DNA from: Eretmocerus hayati
Taxonomy: Eukaryota > Arthropoda > Insecta > Hymenoptera > Aphelinidae
DNA: 64,000 nucleotides
Reading direction: 5' to 3'
Assembly (NCBI GenBank): GCA_029851415.1
Contig: CM056744.1
Span: 102,333,338-102,397,337 of the forward strand
In this document: positions 45,725-57,638 of the stretch, piece by piece
Layout of the letters: every line of letters starts with the position of its first letter
Position numbering within the stretch: position 1 is the first letter of the stretch
Translations under genes and position numbers: made by a program
The notes under the pieces: model-generated
The model's database searches: none
The model's input: the letters and a program-made list of their open reading frames with translations, nothing else
Told to the model about the DNA's origin: nothing

Positions 45725-46322
45725 GGCGATACGGTCACCGTGCACCGTGACCATGAAACTTGAAAACACATTTCAGATGAAAACTGAGATGAATTGGAGT
45801 TCCACACAAGTCGTCGAATCATTGTTATTGAGCATTTTGTATTTGATACTTCGTTGTTCCACCCGAATCGCAAGAGAATCACATCAAAATATGAAGAACT
45901 TGATCACGGGAACGTCCTGACTTATAAAATGAGCACATTTTCATTCCCATCTTTTTCCTATATACTCTCTTGCGATTTGGGCTTAACGACGAATGGACAA
46001 GTCTAAGTTACCTGATAACAAATATTTTCGATACACTGTGTGTAAAAGTACTCTTTGCGCACAGTTTGTTGACTTTTACTCACAGTTTATCGAAAAGTAT
46101 AGTTAGATACACGGCCGTAAAACCTATTATTCGCATCCTCGTGATGATTCCGACCCTCGCCTGCGGCTCGGCCGGAAACCCATCACTCGGACGCGAATAA
46201 AACGTTTTACGCCCTTGTATCGAAATGTACTATTGTGCACTCGTCGTTTAGCCCAAATCGTAAGTGAATCGGGGGGAAGATGGGAATGATTTTTAGCTTA
46301 TATGGTGACCGCATATATCGCC
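45725..46322. mobile_element. TTAA-flanked TIR element
   Basis: GGCGATACGGTCACCG at the left and GGTGACCGCATATATCGCC at the right are inverted. TTAA occurs at 45721-45724 and 46323-46326, the piggyBac-type duplication. A relative is at about 26040-26356. It is interrupted by a smaller MITE at about 46025-46233. Confidence 0.75.
46025..46233. mobile_element. MITE nested in the TTAA element
   Basis: TTCGATACACTG at the left and TTGTATCGAAATG at the right are inverted; the interior has CGACCCTCGCC and CGGCTCGGCCGG. The 26-kb relative reads ACAAATATTTGTGCGCTCG without it, giving an empty site. It is related to the element at 23910-24124. Confidence 0.75.
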
Positions 46323-46711
46323 TTAAAATATTCCTTCAAGTTCTAGCGTTTACATGTCTTAGCTCTTTTTTGGAAATTTTCTACTGAATACTTTTTCAGG
46401 TGATAAGTATTAAAAGGATTATTTCCGAGTAGAAAGCATTTTACGGGTACACTTGGACTTGGCGCAGCAGCCAAGATGCACTCACTACGGCAAAGTTGCC
46501 ATGTTTGTTCGTGAATCATTCACCATGCTAGCGAAGCAATACATTTCTCTGCTCCCCTGTCGATTGATAATCACATTTTGCATGCTACCACTGAAACTGC
46601 TTGAGTTTGGGAAATTGCTTTTGTTTGACCTGAGTCGGCTTGTAAATTGGATTTTTGATCCATCACGTGATATACCATCACTCTGAAAGATGCTCAATTC
46701 TATTCTTCCAG

Positions 46712-46903
46712 GTGAAAAGTAGGCCATTCCGATTTGTCACAGGGCTGCTCAGTCCGGAATGCTACCGCCGATCCATAGCTGAATGTGCACCGGCTCAGGG
46801 CACCAAGACGAGGGAAGAACTTGAAGCTTTGGTTGCAAGCAAACAAAAGTTTGAGTACGTCGACGATCTGTGGACATCTGCCAAAATAGGCACGTCATGC
46901 TTT
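46712..46903 (+). CDS. Probable internal exon of an unknown gene
   Basis: The 64-codon frame is bounded by a pyrimidine-rich acceptor (TATTCTTCCAG) and a strong donor (GTAAGTAT) and is in phase 0 at both ends. The residues include TGLLSPECYRRSIAECAP and FEYVDDLWTSAKIGTSCF, a natural composition with four Cys. A tiny phase-0 exon at 47189 gives a stop, and AATAAA lies near 47311. I recognise no family, and no upstream exon is convincing; the frame 46453-46686 is rich in Leu but ends in a stop before the acceptor. The gene, if real, is represented here only by its 3' end. Confidence 0.4.
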
Positions 46904-47188
46904 GTAAGTATCTAGTCCGAATTATGATCTTTTGGTTTTGTTTTGGACACTCAAATTTATTTAACCCACTGCTCACTCGGTTTTTTAATATGAAGAATAC
47001 ATCTGCAAGTTTTGAAAATGGGCAACGTTGAACATCTTTTTCGTCCCCAAGTTCGGTAGTTTCTCGAACTCAATTTATCACCTTGGAAAGCCGTGCCGGC
47101 AGAAATTGCACTTCGAGCATTCCCATCGATAATGATGTCGATCGGATTATCTCGTCGTATATTAATGTGTATTTTTGCGATTTTTCAG

Positions 47189-47215
47189 TATGATGTTGTG
47201 TCATCCTGCTCATAA
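47189..47215 (+). CDS. Probable terminal exon of the same gene
   Basis: After acceptor GCGATTTTTCAG the phase-0 frame reads YDVVSSCS then TAA (47213-47215). AATAAA at about 47311 supports a 3' end here. Support depends on the 46712 exon being real. Confidence 0.35.
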   Translation, partial: YDVVSSCS

Positions 47216-47319
47216 GCCAGTCTGGGATCGAGCATCGGCAATTCTACGAATGGTCTTTGGTAACCAAAATTTCCCTGTGAGTTGGATTCCTTTGATTATG
47301 TTGCAGTATGAATAAAATT

Positions 47320-48540
47320 GCTTATGTCTCTCAATATTGACGTGTCTTTTTGGAAGTTGACTAACCCTACTGCGAATAGAGTGATTGGCTTCACCACGTT
47401 GAAATCTATAATATCAATGACTCAAGAATGCTGATGGGCCCATTTTTGGAGTCCCTCAAGACTTCCAGTCAAGATGGAATATGAGGTTGAATCTCATTAA
47501 ATACAATTTTGTAGTATGACATTCATTCAATTTTTGAACTCAGAAGTGTTGCTCCGGAAGCTTACAGACAAGGCTCAAATGGACGCTCTTCAATCTCAAT
47601 TATCGATTCCAAAATGAGCCTTAATGGGTTCAGAAGTGACGGGTGTCTGAGGAATAATCCATCTTTGGCACTACGATTGGCCTCGTGCTCATCATAAAGC
47701 GGTGCCTTCCCGCTCGTGCGTCACTTTTTATAAAGACAAAGGTGATTTGAAAACCTTCGTCTCCCGTTTTGTAACCAAACTGATACCGCAAACTATTAAA
47801 GCCACAGTAGACACTCGAAATTTCACTTGAACCCTTCACTGGCAACGTTCAACATTGGGGAAAAATGTAGTTCCTTATATTACGTGATAAATGTGGGAAA
47901 AAACAGTGAAAAGATTCGAAAAATTCAAACCATCTTTTGAACATTTGTAAATCAAATTGGCATATGTACGTATCGTCCTCTAAGAACGTTCCATATTTTA
48001 TAAAAAGATGAAAGTCGAAAATTTGCCGAATTTCTTAATTTGGCGGTTTTCATCCACACTATATTAGTGCTCAATGTTCCGAACAGTTAAATGTCATTTT
48101 GAAGGCTGATGGATATTTGCTTTTCCGGAAGTGGCTCAATCACACAATTAACCAACTGAATACATCAAAATATGCTGAGTTCTTAGAGTTGACAGCTCAG
48201 TAGTTTGTTGGAAACTTCTGAAGAATGATTTCCTCAAAAATCCTGTGAGTGTTACCTGGAAACATTTCCTATTCACAATGTAGGTGCTATTGCCATCCAA
48301 CGGTCAAAATATTTTGGTAAGTTTTTGCACTCATCGTCTGACAATTCGTATCAATGAATTGAAAAATATCGAGTAGATAGCTTACGAGATAATCACGGAT
48401 CTCATGGAAATAGTTTTGGCCTAAAAGTAAAACAACCGCTGATATAAGTCTCATCTACAATTATTTCGTCATTCAGGATTCTTGGAACATCGATAAACAT
48501 TGTACAGGCACTCAAGTACCAATCATCCTGATCATGCCCG
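47320..48540. other. Intergenic
   Basis: No gene, RNA or obvious repeat recognised. Confidence 0.4.
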
Positions 48541-48545
48541 ATTAA

Positions 48546-49090
48546 TAGTATATTACGTAACAAGTGCGAGAAGGTCAATTTCCGCACAAGTTGCCAATCG
48601 AGTGCGAGAAGTAACATTTACGCACACTTCGAAACTTCTCGCACACCCAGAAGAACACATTTACGCATGCTCGCGAAGCGAGCGTGCGTAAATATGTACT
48701 TCTAGGTGTGCGAGAAGTTTCGAAGTGTGCGTAAATGTTACTTCTCGCGCGAGTTGGCAACGTGTGCGGAAACTTCTCGCACGTGTTGCGTATACTATTT
48801 TTTGCAACTGTGCGCGAAGTTGTAATTAAATGCACCACTGTCCGAGCAAGATTATCATGGAAACGAAGTTTTCAAGAAAGGCCAAATTCAGAGGGATGAC
48901 GTGACATCATATTTTGGAACTGTGCGTGAATGAAAATGCATTAGAGCGAGAAGTTACATTTACGCACACTTCACCAGTGCGTAAATGTAAAACTGTGCGA
49001 GAAGTCATTCACGCATTACTTCTCGCACTGTAAATAATGAAGAGAAGTCTCATTTTTTTACAACTTCGCGCACACAGTTGCAAAAAAAAT
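48546..49090. mobile_element. Nested hairpin MITEs
   Basis: An outer palindrome 48546-48800 (GTGCGAGAAG, TTACGCACACTTCGAAACTT and inverse) centres on CTCGCGAAGCGAG. A related shorter hairpin lies at about 48925-49045. TTTGCAACTGTGCGCGAAGT (48812 on) is answered by ACTTCGCGCACACAGTTGCA near 49064-49083, so a larger inverted repeat spans the second hairpin. Confidence 0.7.
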
Positions 49091-49740
49091 TTTTCACATT
49101 TCACTCAAAATGCGTCAGAACACTCCATCAGCCGCAGCGTGACTTTTCGAGCTTTGAGGTACTTACCAAAACTCAAAGCGAGAAAGTTGTTCAGAATTGT
49201 CAGAAACATGTTAATCTTCAAGGGTTAGATTGATTGATGCAATAGGAAAACATTTATAAGGATTGCTTAACAATCTTCAAAAAGAGATCCAATTGGATCA
49301 AATCTTGGAGGTTCGTGATCCAATTTGATCAAATAATATAATGCTTTTTGATCCAACCTTGATCAAATGTTGGATTTGAAGGGCAAAATTCGTCTGCCTC
49401 ACACTTGCGCTTGTGAGTGTTGTTTGGGGAGGATTTTGGAAAAAAATTGTGTGTTAGGTCGCTTCATCACTCCCGTTATGAGATCGTTAATTTAGCTAAT
49501 CTCGTCGTCCACCTCCAAGAAGCAGATACATGAGATCAATCATAATTGAGGTTCTGTTGACAACCTCACCAGCACGATCTTTCTTTATCGGCGTCTTGAG
49601 GTGCAGATTATGTGATGAGTTGGAATCTGAATTGTTTGATAACGAGACAGATGTAGCGAGTCATTAGACTGTATTAAAATAATTAAAAGCTCAGCCAAAA
49701 TTCGACCGTCAGCATCTTGCGTAACTGGTTGCCTACGTGG
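49091..49740. other. Intergenic with a small GATCAAAT-rich hairpin
   Basis: About 49285-49380 contains inverted copies of GATCCAATTTGATCAAAT. The rest shows nothing recognisable. Confidence 0.4.
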
Positions 49741-49759
49741 AAGGGGTGAAGTACGATAA

Positions 49760-50740
49760 GTGGCCGTATGGGTCATGGGTGGGTTATGGGTGGGTGGATG
49801 GGTGAGGTGGTGGTTGGGTGTCTGGGTAGGTGTTCGGGTGGGTAGATGGATGGAGGGGAGATCAGGTGGTCGGGTGGATGCGTTTGTTGGTGTATCGATA
49901 CTTGACGGTTGGTTATGTACGGTGCATGATTTCTGTTAATTGTTGACCTAGGCAGTTGACTTAGGCAATTGATTAAGGCAGTTGACTTAGGAAGTTGATT
50001 AAGGCAGTTGACTCAGATAGTTGACTTAGGCAGTTGATTCAGGCAGTTGACCTAGAAAGTTGATTTAGGCAGTTGATTGAGGCAGTTGACTAAGGTAGTT
50101 GACTATAGACGATTGGCTTTAGACTGTTGCCAATAATGATTGTTACCAATTATCAAGTTACCAATTACTCAACTGATGAGTTGGTCTATCAAGCTGAACT
50201 ATTGTGCGTATCATTTCGTATACCGCTGTAATTCGGTCTAGTTTGATCTAGTTTGGTTCACTTCGATATGATAGATAGCTGTATATGAGTGATGGGTAAG
50301 TGAATGATTGGAATGATGGATGGATGGATGGATGGATGAATGAATGTATGGGTGAATGGGGATGGAGATCGAAATGAGGAGTACTGTATCAATTCGGTCG
50401 GGATTGGTCTAGTTCGGCGTGATTAGGGTAAGCTCGGTGTAATTCGTAGGAATCCAGTCTAGTTTGGTTTGAGTAGGTCTAGTTCGATCTAGTTCGGTCT
50501 TGTTCGGATACAAATTACAAGTGGGATAGGAATCATAGAGCAAATATTCATAGGCTATCTAGTATCTTTTCGATATGTATAGATTTTGCCTCAGTATCAA
50601 TTAACAGGCTGAAGCTGCGACTGTAGCTGCGACTGTGGCTGGGACTGTGGTTGGGGCTGTGGCTGGAGCTGAGGCTGAGGCTGTGGCTGGGGCTGAGTCT
50701 AGGTCCGTGGCTGAGGATGGGGATAGAAATGGGGATGCGG
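49760..50740 (+). repeat. Cluster of simple repeats
   Basis: Successive arrays are (GGGTGGGT/GGATG)n at about 49765-49890, a 14-15 bp unit GGCAGTTGACTTA at about 49945-50110, (GATG)n near 50315-50345, and a hexamer array of GGCTGT/GGCTGA type at about 50610-50740. Confidence 0.8.
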
Positions 50741-50744
50741 ATTC

Positions 50745-51700
50745 GGTGAACTCAGGTCTAGTTCAATCTTGTTTGGTCTGGTACTGAGTCATTATGCTAT
50801 GTTCGGTCTAATTCGATCGAATTCTGTGTGGTTCGGTCTGGTTAGATCATGTTTGGTCTGTCGTGGTTTAGTTAAACCAATTTCTGTCTAATTCGACCTA
50901 ATTTTGTTTCGTTTGGTTTAATTAGGTCTAGCCCGATCTAGTGCGGTCTAGTGCGCTGTAGTTAGGCCGAATTTGGTCCAATTTGATCCAATCTCATCGT
51001 CCAGTTCTGTCCGATTAGGTCTAGTCTCGTCTAGTTCGGTGTACTTGGGTCTGGTTCAGTCCAATTCGATCTTATTTGGTCAAATTAGGTTTAAGTTAGT
51101 GTAGGTCGGTTCAATCCGGTGTAGTTTGATATAGTTTGTTCTTGTTTCGTCTAGCTCACTCTAAATGAGCCTCATTCGGTTTAGTTCGGTGTAGTTAAGT
51201 CTAGTTCGGTTCAATTCAATCTAATCTGCTTGCATTCGGTCCAATTCCGTTAAGCTCGGTCCAGTACATCGTAGTTCGATCTAGTTTGATCTAAATTGAG
51301 CTAATTGGGACCAGCTCGGTCTAATTCGGTATAGTTCGCTCTATTTCGGTCACGGTCTGATTTCGTTCAGTTCACTATAGTTCGATCTAGTTTTTCTAGT
51401 TCGGTCTGAAATGGCCTGATTCGGTATAATTCGATGCACTTTGGTCTAGATCGGTCCAATTCGATCTAACTCGGTCTAGTTTGGTCTAATTAAGCCCAGC
51501 TCGGTCTTGCTCGGTCTAGTTCGGGGTAATTAGGTCTCATTCGGTCTAGTTCGGTTGAATTAGGTTTAGTTCAGTCTAATTTAGTTTAGTTGAGTCTGGT
51601 ACGGTCTAATACGGTCCGGCTCCATCGATTTCGGTCTGGTTCGGTCTAGTTCAAGCTAGGTCGATCTACTCCGTTCTAGCTCGGTCTAGCTTTAGCAGTG
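50745..51700 (+). repeat. 10-bp minisatellite GTTCGGTCTA
   Basis: Nearly 1 kb consists of diverged 10-mers GGTCTAGTTC with 9-11 bp variants; isolated units begin near 50400. The same motif in reverse complement recurs at about 62800-62910. Confidence 0.85.
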
Positions 51701-52319
51701 CGTATACGCTTTATTTGTGGACAAACCCTAAGACTCTCTGCCTGCATGAGTGAAACGGCGCAGGAACAATACTGGGAACAACATATCTGCCTGGCACTTC
51801 CGGGGTCTCAGGCTCGTATCCCGCTGAAACCAAATTTTATTTTTTTCCCCCGCAAGTTCTTTTAACATTTGCGCACGTCGCACATTGCTCTTTATCAATA
51901 TTCAAACAAATGGAATTGGATTCTCATTCTTTGGCTACAGCAGCTGGAACTACCCGCATTGAGATTCTCGATTCAAACATTTTCTATAATGTTTCCAAAA
52001 ACGGAGGGTCGGGGATTTCATCTTAATTAGAAGCAAGCTGGTCTGGAGAAAAATAATTTATCCCAAGAATAATTATGTCGAATGATTTGATTGCATTCAT
52101 TATCCTAATTATGATAAAATTCTTACAGAAGGAACAAGTGCATTGCATTTGTCAAGTGATTTTAAAAATTATACGATGTATCCAATTATGTTATTGATAA
52201 ATACGATGCAATTGTTGTGTTCATAGAACTTCATTATAACTAAAATGATAAATGCAATCAAATCAAGCAAGGCACGATTATTCATATTCTTGGGTTGAAC
52301 TACTATTCTAAAACTAAAA
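51701..52319. other. Intergenic, possible SINE fragment
   Basis: GGTCTCAGGCTCGTATCCCG near 51810 resembles a tRNA B-box region and is followed by an A/T-rich run, so a SINE fragment is possible. No gene. Confidence 0.3.
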
Positions 52320-53413
52320 AATGAGTTCACGACAGTTTTTGCATCGAAAAAATATAAGTATTCACAAACTTTCCATCTCCTGCGATTCTTCGATTCAAAC
52401 TCCAAAATTTGGATTGCACCTTCTCGTGCCGATGCTTTCCTATGACACTGATTCATGTATAGAATAGTCGATTCTTTTGATCGTTTGATCTCTACATATA
52501 AACTAAGCGCTGCAAACACCGGGGTGGAATTTTGATCATCTAAGGGAAATGATCTGGAAGACGTTGGAGTTACAAAAACGTTTCATGGGATCATTTTGCA
52601 CTAATGGCATTCCTTTGCCAAGCTTTGCTCTGTGGACACCCCTTCGATTCTCAATTTTCAGACATAGTAGTAAAAAATGGCTGGGTGCGTAAGAGTAATC
52701 ATAGAATCGAGTTATTATTTCAATGGATTTTGTGTTAGCTTGTTGTATGAGAACTTTTGAATCAATGACTTATGTCTCATTCATCGAGAGCAATAGAAAT
52801 GTATGTTCCTTAGGAAGGGAATTTTGCACCTAGCCTTTCATCTCCGTTTGTATGATGCAGGTTCCAAATCATCTTGTCAATCAAAATGGAGGCTCTTCTG
52901 TAATCATGTAGCTTGAGCTACCATATATTTCTTCAAAACGACACTTGATGAATTCATCTGAATTACAAATAATGATTCATGTACGTCTCCAGGTTGAGAA
53001 GGTTATCTGCTGTTGATCCCTGATGAGAAACAAACATTCAACATATAATTCACTCGTTAATGAAGATGAAATGAATGATTGAATACTCGAAGATAATTCG
53101 TTTAGCTTTTACTTATTCCATCAAAGTATGATTAACATTCAAATTCCAATTTCCATACAATTTATGTAACTAATCTGAAGTATTCACGATACAATATTAT
53201 TTATTATGGAAGAAAGTTCATACTCACATCATTTTGATTGGACTAATAGGTCTTGGTGGTACAAATAAATTCAAAATCACTTTCATATCAGTTTATTAGC
53301 GAAATAATACTCGAGATAATGCTAAGTAGTTGTATACAAAGTTGTTCACATCGAAACGAACTCAGGTCATTACCTGAAGGTGTCTGGGCAGTGAGAGGAC
53401 TTCGTCTACTCTA

Positions 53414-53757
53414 TCATAAGTGATTTTGGTAGATTTTTTCGTCCTTGATTGTTAATATACGAGTTGAATATTTGGTCTCGTCGATCTTGAAGGACGGTTT
53501 TTTTTTCTTTTTTGGAGAATGTGGTGGTGGCCTCTCTTCGATCTTAGGCCTTGGATATCATGAGTGATTTTGGTAGATTTTTTCGTCCTTGATTGTTAAT
53601 ATACGAGTTGAATATTAACAATCAAGGACGAAAAAATCTACCAAAATCACTTATGATATCCAAGGCCTAAGATCGAAGAGAGGCCACCACCGCATTCTCC
53701 AAAAAAGAAAAAAAACCGCCCTTCAAGATCGACGAGACCAAATATTCAACTCGTATA
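53414..53757. mobile_element. 344-bp palindromic insertion with 13-bp duplication
   Basis: TTCGTCTACTCTA is repeated exactly at 53401-53413 and 53758-53770. The insert reads A-B-A followed by the inverse of A, B and the start of A, where A contains TGATTTTGGTAGATTTTTTC and B contains GAGGCCACCACC in inverse. The arms are almost identical, so it is young. A1 and A2 show the uninterrupted site (CATACTTATTTAATTTTG in A2). No poly-A and no short TIR typical of a known class. Confidence 0.85.
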
Positions 53758-54130
53758 TTCGTCTACTCTACTTATTCGATTTTGAAAAGCTTTCGAAGTA
53801 AATGACCGAATTGGTTCCTTAGTGACATACGGATGTCAAAAATTTGAAGAATCCAATATCTGCCGATAACAAGTATCATCATATTGACAAAGAATCCAAG
53901 ATGAACAAATTAAACTCTTTCCCCAGGTAATTATTGAATAATTATGTACTGAAAAACAGTCTTTTCCTACTATAGTAGGAATTAGAAACCCGAGAGATTT
54001 CCTGATTCCCGAATCACAAGTAATTTGAATTCATGAACGCAGGATGGAGCCCACAACATGGTTTGATTTTCACTATAGAATCTGTCTGCCATGATCCAGA
54101 TCCATGCATGGGAGATCGCTGTAACTTCCA

Positions 54131-55207
54131 CAATAGTATACTACTGTACTAGTCAGGGAAAGGATATTAGTTTTTGTATAACGAGTCCCTGCCTTTCGGC
54201 TCAACTCCGGTTGCCCCCATGTGCGCGGGGCAGTGATACGCCCTGCCAGCGCGTCGGTTTGGAGGACGGCCACCACCGAACCACAAGTGATTCAGCAATG
54301 ACCCGCACCTCCTCCCCGACTACCGAATTCAGCCAATTCAGGCCTTTTCCCCACCAGCACAAGGCCGAAACCCACCCCTCGGTGGGGGGGGGGGACTCTT
54401 TTGGGCTTCCTCGGAACCCAGGGAGCCCCTCGAGTTGCTGAATGAGTCATCGAGGTTCGCATTGTTATCGCCCGGAGGCGATTCCATTGCGAGTCCCTAG
54501 ACTCACCCATTCCCTGAGTGCCGGATGGAGATGTGCGGTCTCCACGCTCCGGCGGGTGCTGACTGGGGACAGGAACTCGTCAGACTCCAGGGACGAGGCA
54601 CCAAAGTGCTCCAACCCCCCTTCCCGGTTACTGGCCAAGGAAATCGAATTTCCGTGACTCCCTGACAATAACGCCGAGGCAAAGCTGAGGCATTGATATC
54701 ATACTGTCATGGGCATCCTACTTATCTGCCGAGTGCTGTACACTATTTTTCTCCTCTCGTCCCGAAAGTACAGAATACGAGTTTAACCTGACTTCTGCAG
54801 TTGCTTACGATTTTGTATGGGTGGGTTGTACAAGCAGACGACCTCGGAGCTTTTATTCACTGCTTACCACCTGCATAGTCCATACTCGTGCTTTGATGAC
54901 TTATGGTCCGGGCGGACATAAGCAAAAAAATAATAATATGCAATGTGTTGTGGGTGAACGCTAAATGCTATTATCTCATGATCCAGCTTGGGTCTCATTG
55001 GGGGTATGGATACAAAGTTGTATCCACACCAAGTCATCATGGGCCTAAGTTCTTGTCACTGACAAAAAAATTTTGTGTAACTTATCGATTTATGTCATGT
55101 GATTTAAGAAATCCTGCTCTACAACTAGCTGCTGGGAGCTTTTTATTCGAGTAGCGGTATTTGTAAAAAGATACCGCCTGCCAAGTATACAAGCATCATA
55201 ATAAGCA
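54131..55207. other. A3-specific inserted sequence with a GC-rich block
   Basis: A3 departs from A2 after GGGAGATCGCTGTAACTTCC. About 54180-54660 is unusually GC-rich, with short ORFs rich in Pro/Ser/Arg on both strands, which recalls the 5' part of a retroelement; no domain supports this. The remainder (to 55207) is unrecognised. Confidence 0.35.
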
Positions 55208-55210
55208 TTA

Positions 55211-56990
55211 GGGTGTCCGTTATTTCCCAAGTTTCCTCGATCTCTCATGCCACCCCCCGCCCCACAACCTAATCATTTGGTGAGATATTGTGGGAAAAAA
55301 TTTTCGGGGGGCCTAGGTGAATTTTAAATGCTGCCCCACCTGGAGCGTTCTTCATTTAAATTGTACCTTTCCAAATAGAAATTTAAGTTAATGATTTGCA
55401 TCTGCCGCGCGTGATTTGCATTCCCTTCTACGTACTTGAATATGTTTTCAATCGATTGCGGTTGCAATTTTCTTCAAAATGACTACCTGAAAAATTCAAT
55501 TCGATACAAAATAGAACCGGAGATAGCCCACTTGTTTGTATATTATCCACCTTAAGAACATAAAAGTGACTGAAAACGACCGCTTTTTGTTTTGTCAGTT
55601 TTTTAAGTCTACACTGTAAAAAATTTTCGAGGTAAAGATACCTGGTAGGGTTGTAGATTCACAGTGTTGAGCATGGTGAATTTACCAGAAAGTGAGGAAA
55701 CCTACGAGCGGCTTGTAAATTCACCACGCTCAGCACAGGAAATTCTGGGACACCATGCTGAGCATGGTGAGTTTACGTTCTGGAGCTTGTGAATTTCCCG
55801 TCCCAGGCTTGTAAATTTCATTTGAGTACGCGTGCGCGAAATGCAATCTGAAAATTTTTGAATCGGCCGTTCAAAGCGAACAACTGTATATATGTGGGAG
55901 TGGAGCAGATGACATCAGAGAAAATCGAAAGTGCATGGGCAATATGGGCATCCGTCAACGTCTGTATACGTAAATAAACGATGTAAATAAAGGGATGTTG
56001 CTCTCTGTGAACTTGCTCGTGAACGCGCATGTGTGATTGTGTGTGATGCCTGCAGCGAGAAAAGAGCTCGACGTTCGATATTAGAAAACATTTTCATCCA
56101 CGGATTTCTTTTTATAGAATTATTCAAGCGCGATCAATTTCTTTAACGAGGCCACACAGTATTAGGTTATGACCGGTCCACAACAAAATCGATGCATTTT
56201 TGTCCAAAAAATTCCATCTACCGTAAGAATCAACACATCTCAATATCTCACTACCATGCTAGAAAAGACGGCTAGATGTAAAATCAACGACAACTCGACA
56301 TTTTATAGAAACACTGATAAGGATCTGTCGCAAAGGCACGGCACGGCGGCTCCCAAGCGGGAATTTGCCATTCGCCGGTAAGGAAATTCACAAGCACGCT
56401 CGAAAATTCCCCATCCGGGCTTGTAAATTTACAATGCCGAGCATGGTGTCCCCAGACTTCCTGTGCTCAGCATGGTGAATTTACATAAATTTTTTTACAG
56501 TGTAGTAAAAATCCTTATGCTCAGAGGTAAAATTAAGCATGGATTTTGTTTCTACGTTCAAAAATACATCAAAAACACAAATTCACATCTTTAAAATAGA
56601 CCGACTCAAAATTAGCATTCTTAGGACTCTTTGAGGAAAACCCCGTTTCATAGATTTGGTACCTTGAAGTTCCCAATCTTCGAAAACAGCGATAAGTTTA
56701 GTTCTACTCCACAAAATTGACTTTAACGAGTAGTCATTTCAAAAGAAATTTCACTGGCTATCGATTGAAAATACTCTCAGGTATATAGAAGCACGTTGAA
56801 GCGCAGGAAATGCTGATCACTGAATCAAAATTTACTTTGAGGCCGTAATCCAGGAAAAAACGCTTCAGGTGGGGCAGCACTCGAACATCACCTAGGTCCA
56901 CGAAAATTTTTTATCGCAATATCTCAACAAATGATTAGGTTGTATTGGGTGGCACGGAGGATCGGAGAAACTTGGGAAATAACGGACACC
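55211..56990. mobile_element. PIF/Harbinger-like TIR element with TTA duplication
   Basis: GGGTGTCCGTTATTTCCCAA at 55211 is answered by TTGGGAAATAACGGACACC ending at 56990. TTA occurs at 55208-55210 and 56991-56993, the 3-bp duplication expected of PIF/Harbinger. Internal arms (GTGGGGCAGCA and inverse) extend the TIRs to over 300 bp. No transposase. It carries a nested MITE. Confidence 0.8.
55612..56501. mobile_element. Tc1/mariner-type MITE nested in the previous element
   Basis: CACTGTAAAAAATTTTC at the left and the inverse AAATTTTTTTACAGTG at the right are flanked by TA (55610-55611 and 56502-56503). Subterminal repeats of GCTGAGCATGGTGAATTTAC type occur near both ends in either orientation. 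Confidence 0.8.
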
Positions 56991-57638
56991 TTAATAAGCA
57001 TGCATTTCTCACGCGCTCTCTGCCACAGCGAAACAGTGTCGGCAGCGAAAGATGCAGCAAAAATCGACAGCCTACCAGAGCTCGAGTTTACCCGTGCCGA
57101 CAGCAAAAGTCTAGCTTCCGTCACCAAAACGAGTCGCGGACGGACGTACTTTCGTGCAGGGAGGAGGAAGAAGTTTTTGCAAAATGCACCAATAAATCAC
57201 AATGATTGAGTTTGTCGAGCCGATTTAGACCATTATATATTCAATGGCTCGAGCTATCATTCTTTCTGAAAGCGTCAATTAACGATTTAGCGCAATCGGA
57301 ATAAAACTAGCCATGCATTTCGATTCTCCCTCTTGATCTCTAATGAACAAAGTTGCTATGAATTCAAAGTTTATAATACATTCTAATTCACAATTCATCG
57401 TTTAGAACTGTCGGATCAGTCGTGCTCGCCAACATCTATTGTATGTACAAAAGGGCTGACTGGCATGTAAAAGCGTATAAATGATACATAAAGTAGTCTA
57501 TGAAATTTTAATTTATCTTAAGATGTCTTATTTCCAACACAACTGGAGAAAACTTACTCTCCACGAATCTAACGAAGGCAGCGAGAGTCGATCGAAAGCG
57601 GACTCAAGTAAAAATTGACAACCACTCAAAGTAGATAA

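Noticed and set aside
46453..46686. Leu-rich ORF (MLAKQYISLLPCRLIITFCML) as the preceding exon of the 46712 gene
   Set aside because: It ends in a stop before the acceptor, has no usable donor, and has no recognised homology.
50745..51700. Telomeric repeat array
   Set aside because: The 10-bp unit GGTCTAGTTC does not match the insect telomere repeat TTAGG and is highly diverged; no terminal context.
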